DNA of 21,269 nt from assembly GCA_900544985.1 (NCBI GenBank), contig UQXK01000030.1, forward strand, positions 1 through 21,269. The letters run 5' to 3'. Every line of letters starts with the position of its first letter. Position 1 is the stretch's first letter. Under the pieces are notes generated by a model. The model had not been told where the DNA came from, searched no databases, and saw nothing but the letters and a program-made list of their open reading frames with translations. Positions 15,832 to 21,269 of the stretch are shown one piece after another. This DNA comes from an uncultured Eubacteriales bacterium (GTDB taxonomy: Bacteria; Bacillota; Clostridia; Oscillospirales; CAG-272). A program made the translations under genes and the position numbers.

Positions 15832-15985
15832 AAACAATTCCTCCTTGATTACTGGCACATATTTTCAGACAACATAAATACAATAAATTATCTACTATAA
15901 TAACAAAACTATTTATTATATTTTGTTTTTTTCTCTCTTGCATATCGACATTAATGTAACATATTATCATAGATTTTTGAAAAAT

Positions 15986-16013
15986 AGGGATAATATAATT
16001 TCGAAAGGGATAT
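15986..16013 (-). promoter_or_regulatory. LytTR/AgrA-type operator of the subtilase-ABC operon
   Basis: On the minus strand TATCCCT (16012-16006) and TTATCCCT (15993-15986); on the plus strand AGGGATA starts at 15986 and 16006, exactly 20 bp apart, as at agrB and agrD. TACATT, 35 nt after the start of the proximal half-site, is a possible weak -10. The intergenic interval 15832-16202 otherwise holds only the divergent promoter described next. Confidence 0.75.
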
Positions 16014-16052
16014 GTGTTTCAATAAATTCAAAAATCACAATTATTCATCCAT

Positions 16053-16092
16053 TTATCCCGTATAAAGAATCACCTCAAAAATATGGTATAAT
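16053..16092 (+). promoter_or_regulatory. Promoter with one clear LytTR half-site, BtrH-like gene
   Basis: TTATCCCG (16053-16060) lies 34 bp (start to start) before a perfect TATAAT (16087-16092), the same distance as half-site to -10 at agrD. The distal half-site is degenerate (AAATCAC at 16032-16038), so control by the regulator is less sure than at the other three sites. Confidence 0.5.
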
Positions 16093-16202
16093 TTCATTGA
16101 CAAATAAAAATATAAATCTACAAAATCCGCTTGTAAATAAACATATCAAATAATATTCTAATTTAGAATTCCTATGTAATTCTTAAATTTAGGAGGTTTT
16201 AT

Positions 16203-17198
16203 ATGACAGACAAAGAAACGATTTTGCTACCACATAACTCACAACCACCAATAAGATGCTATCGTATACACGCATATCTATTCAATATTTTAGGAATAAA
16301 TTATCCGGAATTTAATAAATATGTAATTTCCAACTATTTAAATCTAAATAATCGTGGATGGAACCATCCCAAAGAATATCTTGATTTTAATATAGATAAT
16401 AATTTCAAAAGTACAAAAAGGCTGTTTTAGGACAATAGTTGGTTTGATATAATACAAATTCCTGATATAAACAAAAAAATATACAGTGATATAGAGATAA
16501 AAGAAAAAATCATAGAACATCTAAAAAAAGGGTATTACATATTACATTACACAAACGAATCATGTCTATCACACACAATCCATTATAAGTCAGATGCCTT
16601 CTATAATTTGATTATGATATATGGATATGACAAAACATCCGATTCTTTTTTTGCACTTGATTATAATTATAAGAGAAATTTTGGAACATCACAAATACCA
16701 TCTAAAGAATACTTATCCTCATTAACTTCTATGCATTTTTCTAATTATTTAAATTTCATAAAAGCAAAAAAAGATCTGATATTTAAATTTGATTATGAAC
16801 GTTCTCTTAGATTAATAAAATGCTATATAAATTCAGAAAATGCTTATCCAAATTACGAAGAATATAAAATAAATATCTTTGGATACGAAAGTGTTGAACG
16901 TTCACTACATGTAATGTCTGATATTGGATTAAATATTATTAGTATCAGAGCCATTATGGAACATAAAGATATTATGATGAAATATTTCAATTACATAATC
17001 GAAAATCATTTCATAGATAACAAGGAAATTGTAGATAAATACAATAATATAAATAAACAAATGCATATCATATTTATGAAAATATTAAAAAAAGAAATAG
17101 CAAATATAAATTCAAAAAACTATTTAGAAGAATATGATGCCATCAGAAAATTAAACGAAAAGGAAGCTATTTTACTTGAAAACTATTTAAAAAACTAA
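16203..17198 (+). pseudogene. BtrH-like / cysteine-peptidase-like protein interrupted by in-frame TAG
   Basis: A single 331-codon frame with one TAG at codon 76 (16428-16430); both parts are in the same frame and read as one protein. The N-terminus (PPIRCYRIHAYLFNILG) and the later GYYILHYTNES, LIMIYGYDKTSDSFFALDY resemble the papain-like fold of BtrH_N/C39-like proteins found in peptide- and antibiotic-maturation clusters; Cys19 is a possible active-site residue. The C-terminal ~150 residues are helical and unrecognised. GGAGG sits 6 nt before the ATG. The stop would leave a 75-aa peptide, or restart at ATG 16608 for the last 196 residues. It is divergent from the subtilase operon and shares its regulatory region. 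Inactivation by nonsense mutation is the simplest reading; amber read-through cannot be excluded. Confidence 0.65.
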
Positions 17199-17332
17199 TG
17201 GCATTAAAGTAATAATTTTGAATAGTTTTTATAAAAAATGCCTGTTATCTTAATACTGTAAGTACTGTTCTTTTTATCAGTAAAACATGGTTTTCCAACC
17301 ACTAATCAAACCATTCATTATATAACAATATA

Positions 17333-17520
17333 TCACTTATTATTCTGAAGATACAGTCTTTCGTCATTCTTTGACTTGGCTGCAAGAAAGAAGTTTTTCA
17401 TATTCTGCCTTGGTCATCTCTTTTTCCGATGAAGCGAATATATATCTCTACTGTTGATAACACATACTCTTTTTCAATTAAATAACATCTGAAATTCTTT
17501 ATCTCTTCTCTTTTTATCAT
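17333..17520 (-). pseudogene. Tyrosine recombinase (phage-type integrase) remnant
   Basis: The minus strand has GAGGTGAG before ATG 17520 and then MIKREEIKNFRCYLIEKEY followed by VLSTVEIYIR, a typical N-terminal SAM-like core-binding domain start of Xer/phage-type integrases. That frame stops at 17398. Two further frames continue the family pattern: SEKEMTKAEYEKLLSCSQ (compare the LTxxEYxxLL start of the catalytic domain), then KNDERLYLQ. The catalytic Arg/His/Tyr part is gone. It is therefore a frameshifted and deleted integrase, close to the 3' end of tRNA-Leu, a classic integration site. The rest of 17199-17553 shows no gene. Confidence 0.7.
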
Positions 17521-17553
17521 TCTTCTCACCTCTTTTTTATTTCATATTAACAC

Positions 17554-17587
17554 AAAAGCCAAGTGATTTTTCAACCACTTGGCTTTT
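17554..17587. terminator. Bidirectional intrinsic terminator
   Basis: 12-bp stem AAAAGCCAAGTG (17554-17565)/CACTTGGCTTTT (17576-17587) with 10-nt loop; T-rich on both exits. It lies between the BtrH-like pseudogene and the tRNA genes, upstream of the integrase remnant on the minus strand. The stretch 17588-17730 has no gene I can support. Confidence 0.7.
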
Positions 17588-17720
17588 TATATTTTGTGCT
17601 TTCACTTAATTCAGCGTCTCAACTTGATTAGGCTCTCCGGAAAATATGTTTTTTCTTTTTTATCGCAGCATTTTTTCTTCTTATAAATACAACAAAAACA
17701 CTGATAACAAGCGTTATAAC

Positions 17721-17756
17721 GAAAAAGAAAAAAGTCTGCATATTCATGCAGACTTT
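17721..17756 (-). terminator. Terminator of tRNA-Leu(CAG)
   Basis: 11-bp stem AAAGTCTGCAT/ATGCAGACTTT (17731-17741 with 17746-17756), 4-nt loop, then TTTCTTTTTC on the minus strand, 5 nt after the tRNA CCA end. Confidence 0.85.
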
Positions 17757-17761
17757 AAGTT

Positions 17762-17848
17762 TGGTGCGGGTAAAAGGACTTGAACCTTCACGAAGTTGCC
17801 CCCACTAGAACCTGAATCTAGCGCGTCTGCCAATTCCGCCATACCCGC
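17762..17848 (-). tRNA. tRNA-Leu (anticodon CAG)
   Basis: Class II tRNA of 87 nt with encoded CCA (17764-17762). Acceptor arms GCGGGTA/TACCCGC, D-loop region with GGCAGAC, anticodon stem CTAGA/TCTAG around TTCAGGT (anticodon CAG), a long variable arm as required for Leu, and the T loop GGTTCAAGTCC. It faces the accessory region with its 3' end. Confidence 0.95.
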
Positions 17849-17893
17849 ATATTATTTTGTAGAGATAATATCCGTCGCAGGGACAGATACTTA

Positions 17894-17927
17894 ATGAAAA
17901 AGCTACTGATATTCAGTAGCTTTTTCA
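17894..17927 (-). terminator. Terminator of tRNA-Leu(GAG)
   Basis: Near-perfect long hairpin with core AAAAAGCTACTGA / TCAGTAGCTTTTT (17897-17909 and 17913-17925) and a 3-nt loop, starting at the tRNA 3' end; T-rich exit on the minus strand. The downstream tRNA would need read-through or its own promoter. Confidence 0.82.
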
Positions 17928-18011
17928 TGGTGCGAGAAACGGGACTTGAACCCGTATGGATGAACCACACGCCCCTCAAACGTGCGCGTCTGCCAGTTCC
18001 GCCACTCTCGC
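17928..18011 (-). tRNA. tRNA-Leu (anticodon GAG)
   Basis: 84 nt with encoded CCA (17930-17928). Acceptor GCGAGAG pairs with a CTCGC-containing 3' strand; anticodon stem CACGT/GCGTG around loop TTGAGGG (anticodon GAG); long variable arm; T loop GGTTCAAGTCC. Confidence 0.95.
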
Positions 18012-18056
18012 ATATTTTTCCGTTGCTTTCGGGTGTCTTGCCCTGCAACGTTATCC

Positions 18057-18085
18057 ATTATATCCGAAGACGCGGAAAATGTCAA
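18057..18085 (-). promoter_or_regulatory. Promoter of the tRNA-Leu genes
   Basis: Minus-strand consensus TTGACA (18085-18080), 17-nt spacer, consensus TATAAT (18062-18057), a very strong stable-RNA promoter 46 nt before tRNA-Leu(GAG). Confidence 0.92.
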
Positions 18086-18220
18086 TAGCAAATTCAAAAA
18101 AAATAAAAAAATTATCCCGATTTTTTTTAAAATATATAAACAGCATTTTAAGAGAAAAACATATATGCCATTCCATTTTGTGAGATTATTACATAACCGC
18201 CATTTTTTCCAAGCAGCATA

Positions 18221-18249
18221 TTGACAAAATATAATAAATATATTAGAAT
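18221..18249 (+). promoter_or_regulatory. Promoter of the perR operon
   Basis: TTGACA (18221-18226), 17-nt spacer, TAGAAT (18244-18249). The operator-like palindrome at 18263-18277 lies just downstream, over the early transcribed region. 18086-18220 shows nothing else. Confidence 0.82.
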
Positions 18250-18262
18250 ATATATAAGAAAT

Positions 18263-18277
18263 TTAGAATAATACTAA
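18263..18277 (+). promoter_or_regulatory. Per/Fur-like 7-1-7 box
   Basis: TTAGAAT-A-ATACTAA, a 7-1-7 inverted repeat with one mismatch, resembling the Per box consensus TTATAATNATTATAA. Its position just after the -10 suits autorepression by the following PerR-like protein. Confidence 0.6.
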
Positions 18278-18300
18278 TTTAAGAGCGAGGTGATATTCGT

Positions 18301-18681
18301 ATGACAAACTATGAAAAAGAAATATATAACATTGTAAACGCCTCGCAAGAGCATCTGACGGCAGAACAAATTTATATAATGCTCAAAAAAAAACACCCCA
18401 AAATCGTCATGGCAACAGTATACAACAACGTAAACAAATTATGGAACGCAAACCTTATCCATAAAGTTACATATCCGAATATGCCCGACAGATACGACAA
18501 AGCATTGAAACACGACCACTTAATATGTAAAAAATGCGGCAAACTTACGGATATCATTCTTGATGATCTTACATACTCGTTAAAAAAACAATTAAAAGAA
18601 GAATTTTTATCTTATGACCTTAACATCTTTTACCTGTGCAGTGAATGCCGCAAATCAAATGAAGACAATAATAAAATTTGA
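18301..18681 (+). CDS. perR: Fur-family peroxide-responsive repressor, PerR-like
   Basis: 126 aa, short for the family. Winged-helix DNA-binding half (HLTAEQIYIML...MATVYNNVNKL) followed by the dimerisation/metal half. Regulatory-metal ligands of PerR can be matched: His18, Asp66, His71, His73 and Asp84 (the PerR-type Asp after CxxCG, where iron-sensing Fur has Glu). The structural zinc site is CKKC (76-79) and CSEC (113-116). It is therefore predicted to lose DNA binding on peroxide-driven oxidation of the His ligands. GAGGTGAT precedes the ATG. It lies 21 bp upstream of an oxidoreductase gene, followed by rubredoxin and rubrerythrin genes, a typical anaerobe peroxide regulon, and probably controls its own promoter. 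Confidence 0.87.
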   Translation: MTNYEKEIYNIVNASQEHLTAEQIYIMLKKKHPKIVMATVYNNVNKLWNANLIHKVTYPNMPDRYDKALKHDHLICKKCGKLTDIILDDLTYSLKKQLKEEFLSYDLNIFYLCSECRKSNEDNNKI

Positions 18682-18702
18682 AAATATAAAAGGAGGACTT
18701 AT

Positions 18703-19440
18703 ATGTTAAAAGGAAAAACAGCCGTTGTAACAGGCGGCACAAGAGGCATCGGTCTTGCCATTGCAAAAAAATATCTTGAAAACGGGGCTAATGTAGCTAT
18801 CGCCGGTTCGAGAGAGGAGACGGTTGAAAAAGCACTGAGTCAGTTGCAGGATTACAAAGACAACGTTATGGGTATCTGGCCCGATCTGTGCAATCCCGAA
18901 GAGGTAGCGGCAGCTTTCGCTTCCGTCAAAGAACGCTTCGGTTCCCTCGATATACTCGCAAACAACGCCGGAATATCCTCGCGCACAAGCATATACGACT
19001 ACACCTTAGAGGAATTCTCCAAGATTCTCGACATAAACCTCAAAGCAGTATTCGTATGTTCCCAGGCGGCAGCACGTATAATGAAAGAACAAGGCTCGGG
19101 TGTCATAATCAATACAAGTTCCATGGTTGCGGAATACGGACAGCCCTCCGGATGCGGATATCCTGCCACCAAATTTGCCGTAAACGGCATTACCAAATCT
19201 CTGGCAAGAGAACTTGCAAAAGACGGAATAAGAGTCAATGCCGTCGCTCCCGGCGTGACAAAGACAGATATGGTAGCGGCTCTGCCGAAAGAGCTTGTAG
19301 ACCGTATATCCGCGGGAATACCGCTCGGTCGCCCCGGAGATCCGGAAGATGTAGCAAACGCATTTTTATACCTTGCAAGCGATATGGCATCGTATGTAAC
19401 GGGTATCGTTCTGCGTGTAGACGGCGCCGCAATGACCTGA
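18703..19440 (+). CDS. Short-chain dehydrogenase/reductase (FabG-like)
   Basis: 245 aa, classical SDR size. Rossmann nucleotide-binding motif TGGTRGIG (10-17), NNAG (87-90), Asn112, and the catalytic Ser140-Tyr153-Lys157 set (TSS...GYPATK), followed by the PG motif AVAPGVTKTDM. A cytosolic NAD(P)H-dependent oxidoreductase; it resembles 3-oxoacyl-ACP reductase/glucose dehydrogenase-like proteins, but there is no fatty-acid gene context, so the substrate is open. AAAGGAGG precedes the ATG. It sits between perR and the flavin reductase-rubredoxin gene with short gaps, so it is probably cotranscribed and peroxide-responsive. Confidence 0.9.
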   Translation: MLKGKTAVVTGGTRGIGLAIAKKYLENGANVAIAGSREETVEKALSQLQDYKDNVMGIWPDLCNPEEVAAAFASVKERFGSLDILANNAGISSRTSIYDYTLEEFSKILDINLKAVFVCSQAAARIMKEQGSGVIINTSSMVAEYGQPSGCGYPATKFAVNGITKSLARELAKDGIRVNAVAPGVTKTDMVAALPKELVDRISAGIPLGRPGDPEDVANAFLYLASDMASYVTGIVLRVDGAAMT

Positions 19441-19457
19441 AAAACAAGGAGATTTTT

Positions 19458-20075
19458 ATGAACAAAAAGGCAATGTATAACCTGACCTATGGATTGTTTA
19501 TACTCACCTCATCTTTTGAAGGAAAAGACAACGGTTGTGTTATAAACACCGCAGGTCAGGTAACAAGTGAGCCAAACAGAATAAGCATCGCCGTCAACAA
19601 ATCAAATTACACACACGAAATGATTTTAAAAAGCGGCAAATTCAATATATCGATTCTGAGCGAAGATGCGAAGTTCGATATTTTCAAACATTTTGGATTC
19701 GGGTCAGGCAGAGATTCCGACAAATTCGAAAATTTCGAAAACTGCAAGCGCAGTTCAAACGGAATCTTTTATATAACCGACGGAACAAATGCTTATATAA
19801 GTGCCACGGTAGAACAGACAGTAGATCTCGGAAGTCATACCCTCTTTATCGCAAGAGTAGAAGATATGGAGGTTTTGTCAAATACACCGTCTGCAACTTA
19901 TTCTTTTTATCAATCAAATATCAAACCCAAGCAAAACGCCGGCACTTCAACAGGAAAAACCGTGTGGAAATGCACTGTCTGCGGATACATTTACGAGGGA
20001 GAGGAATTGCCGTCGGATTTCATATGTCCTCTGTGCAAGCATCCCGCTTCCGACTTTGAAAAAATCGTCTCTTGA
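19458..20075 (+). CDS. Flavin reductase-rubredoxin fusion (high-molecular-weight rubredoxin)
   Basis: 205 aa. Residues 1 to about 150 form an FMN-binding split-barrel flavin reductase domain (YGLFILTSSFEGKDNGCVIN, TSEPNRISIAVNKSNYTHE). Residues about 165-203 are a rubredoxin with the paired Fe ligands CTVCGY and CPLCKHP. Such fusions, known in acetogens and clostridia, pass electrons from NAD(P)H-reduced flavin to flavodiiron proteins or rubrerythrin for oxygen and peroxide reduction. AAGGAG is 6 nt before the ATG at 19458. It follows the SDR gene by 17 bp and precedes rubrerythrin, its likely electron acceptor. Confidence 0.88.
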   Translation: MNKKAMYNLTYGLFILTSSFEGKDNGCVINTAGQVTSEPNRISIAVNKSNYTHEMILKSGKFNISILSEDAKFDIFKHFGFGSGRDSDKFENFENCKRSSNGIFYITDGTNAYISATVEQTVDLGSHTLFIARVEDMEVLSNTPSATYSFYQSNIKPKQNAGTSTGKTVWKCTVCGYIYEGEELPSDFICPLCKHPASDFEKIVS

Positions 20076-20084
20076 CCATATCTT

Positions 20085-20115
20085 TTTACACGATTTTAAA
20101 AATAATATTTATAAT
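20085..20115 (+). promoter_or_regulatory. Possible extra promoter for rubrerythrin
   Basis: TTTACA (20085-20090) and TATAAT (20110-20115), but with a 19-nt spacer, longer than optimal. The rubrerythrin gene may also be read from the perR promoter. Confidence 0.35.
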
Positions 20116-20136
20116 ATCAAGAAAGAGGTTTTTATC

Positions 20137-20676
20137 ATGAGCAACAAATATGCAGGAACACAAACCGAAAAAAATCTGGAAGCCGCTTTTGCCGGCGAAT
20201 CACAGGCAAGAAACAAATATACCTACTTTGCCTCCGCCGCCAAGAAAGAGGGATTTGAACAAATAGCCGCGCTGTTTCTGAAAACCGCAGATAACGAAAA
20301 AGAACACGCAAAAATGTGGTTCAAGGAACTTAACGGTATAGGCAATACGGCAGAAAACCTCGGTGCCGCAGCCGACGGAGAAAATTATGAATGGACCGAT
20401 ATGTATGAGGGATTTGCAAAAACAGCGGAAGAAGAAGGCTTCCCCGCTCTCGCCGCGAAATTCCGCATGGTCGGCGAAATAGAAAAGCATCACGAAGAGC
20501 GTTACCGTGCGCTTCTTAAAAATGTTGAGACAGCCGCCGTATTTGAAAAAAGCGAAGTCAAAATATGGGAATGCCGCAACTGCGGACATATAATAGTCGG
20601 CACAAAAGCCCCCGAAGTATGCCCTGTTTGCGCACACCCGCAAAGCTATTTTGAAGTACACGCGGAAAATTATTGA
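20137..20676 (+). CDS. rbr: Rubrerythrin
   Basis: 179 aa, standard length. Four-helix-bundle diiron domain with FAGESQARNKY (Glu20), NEKEHAKMW, TAEEEGFPALAAKF and EIEKHHEERY carrying the Glu/His iron ligands, followed by a C-terminal rubredoxin domain with CRNCGH and CPVCAHP. It reduces hydrogen peroxide to water in the cytosol of anaerobes using electrons from rubredoxin-type carriers such as the neighbouring fusion protein. Start at 20137 has AGAGG 9 nt upstream; an open frame extends 27 codons further but lacks a start context. Last gene of the peroxide cluster, followed by a strong terminator. Confidence 0.95.
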   Translation: MSNKYAGTQTEKNLEAAFAGESQARNKYTYFASAAKKEGFEQIAALFLKTADNEKEHAKMWFKELNGIGNTAENLGAAADGENYEWTDMYEGFAKTAEEEGFPALAAKFRMVGEIEKHHEERYRALLKNVETAAVFEKSEVKIWECRNCGHIIVGTKAPEVCPVCAHPQSYFEVHAENY

Positions 20677-20694
20677 TTATATAATTTAATACAT

Positions 20695-20738
20695 AAATCC
20701 CCGCGTACAAATGATTTTGTACGCGGGGATTTTTTATA
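20695..20738 (+). terminator. Intrinsic terminator after rubrerythrin
   Basis: Perfect 17-bp stem (20695-20711 with 20716-20732; core CCCCGCGTACAAA), 4-nt loop, then TTTTATATTT. It ends 2 bp before the convergent mnmA stop codon. Confidence 0.92.
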
Positions 20739-20739
20739 T

Positions 20740-21269
20740 TTATTCGGTTTCTTCGATCGTTCCTCCGCCCACAACGGTATCTCCGTCGTATAAAACGACA
20801 GCCTGCCCCTTTGTAACGGCTCTCTGCGGCTCATCAAATTCCACGCGGATAGTGTCAGTATCCGTACACTTAACAGTCGCCCATTTTTCTTCACCGCGGT
20901 AACGCACCTTTGCTTTCAGGCGGCACGGGCGGTCTATATACGGAACGGAAATAAGATTTACATCTTTCGCCGTCAATATCCGTGAATATAGCTCCGACTC
21001 TTTTCCCAAAGTCACGGTGTTTTTTTCCGGATCTATCGCGCACACATAAAGAGGTTCGTCATACGATATTCCAAGCCCCTTTCTCTGCCCGACGGTGTAG
21101 TGTATTATCCCGCGATGACGTCCGATAACTTTTCCGTTGCGATCAACAAAATCGCCGTCGCGGTAGTATTTTCCCGTCCGTTTTTCGATAAAGTCCGCAT
21201 AGTCTCCGTTCTGAACGAAACATATATCCTGGCTGTCGTGCTTACGGGCATTGACAAATCCCCGCTCTT
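20740..21269 (-). CDS. mnmA: tRNA-specific 2-thiouridylase, C-terminal part
   Basis: About 176 codons; the 5' end lies beyond the right edge of the window. Recognised by ARKHDSQDICF, containing the catalytic persulfide cysteine, followed by FIEKRTGKYYRDGDFVD, GRHRGIIHYTVGQRKGLG and the C-terminal beta barrel (RLKAKVRYRGE, VEFDEPQRAVTKGQAVVLYD). MnmA thiolates U34 of tRNA Lys, Glu and Gln using sulfur from a cysteine desulfurase/NifU-like donor. The frame is intact to the stop at 20740. It converges on rubrerythrin and is functionally unrelated to it. Confidence 0.93.
   Translation of the reverse strand, partial: ERGFVNARKHDSQDICFVQNGDYADFIEKRTGKYYRDGDFVDRNGKVIGRHRGIIHYTVGQRKGLGISYDEPLYVCAIDPEKNTVTLGKESELYSRILTAKDVNLISVPYIDRPCRLKAKVRYRGEEKWATVKCTDTDTIRVEFDEPQRAVTKGQAVVLYDGDTVVGGGTIEETE

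Noticed and set aside
15923..16153. 76-codon plus-strand frame between the two divergent operons
   Set aside because: It covers both LytTR-type operators and promoter elements, lacks a ribosome site and resembles no family.
17628..17747. 39-codon minus-strand frame with one hydrophobic stretch (MNMQTFFFFVITLVISVFVV...)
   Set aside because: Its start lies inside the tRNA-Leu terminator hairpin, the FFFF run is the terminator T-tract, and there is no ribosome site.
1..21269. CRISPR array, rRNA genes or intact insertion sequence
   Set aside because: No regularly spaced short repeats, no rRNA signature and no intact transposase frame were seen; only the recombinase remnant near 17.4 kb.

Overview
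The window looks like chromosome of a low-to-moderate G+C anaerobic Firmicute of class Clostridia. The evidence is clostridial polyamine genes, a PerR/rubrerythrin/rubredoxin oxidative-stress operon, AGGAGG-type ribosome sites, TTGACA/TATAAT promoters and agr-type peptide signalling. Species cannot be named from the sequence.

Layout. 1-2895 (minus strand): a polyamine operon read leftward, speA-like decarboxylase, then speE spermidine synthase, then the start of a carboxynorspermidine synthase gene. It is preceded by a promoter and a ~350-nt highly structured leader or ncRNA that ends in an intrinsic terminator directly in front of the speA ribosome site. 2966-3775: a phosphomannomutase-like HAD phosphatase with a textbook promoter. 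4023-6544: two convergent, related XRE regulators with helical C-terminal regions. Two copies of a ~90-bp hairpin-containing repeat flank the second one.

6600-17600: an A+T-rich accessory region that reads as one quorum-sensing module. It holds agrB (frameshifted), an unknown antisense ORF, a small agrD-type autoinducer gene with its own terminator, and an overlapping LytTR response regulator/GHKL kinase pair. Facing these on the minus strand is a three-gene operon: an N-terminally truncated subtilase fused to a P-loop domain, followed by a heterodimeric ABC exporter. Divergent from that operon is a BtrH-like gene broken by an in-frame TAG. Tandem TTATCCC(C/T) half-sites exactly 20 bp apart, as expected for LytTR (AgrA-type) operators, stand in front of agrB, agrD and the subtilase-ABC operon; a degenerate version lies before the BtrH-like gene. 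I infer that AgrC/AgrA switch on autoinducer production plus a peptide maturation/export system. Three of its genes carry lesions, so in this strain the module is either decaying or partly recoded. A tyrosine-recombinase remnant beside two tRNA-Leu genes marks the right edge and suggests arrival by site-specific integration.

17762-18085: two tRNA-Leu genes (CAG, GAG) with terminators. 18221-20738: a PerR-like regulator with a self-overlapping Per-like box, an SDR oxidoreductase, a flavin reductase-rubredoxin fusion and rubrerythrin, closed by a strong terminator. 20740-21269: the 3' part of mnmA on the minus strand, running off the window.
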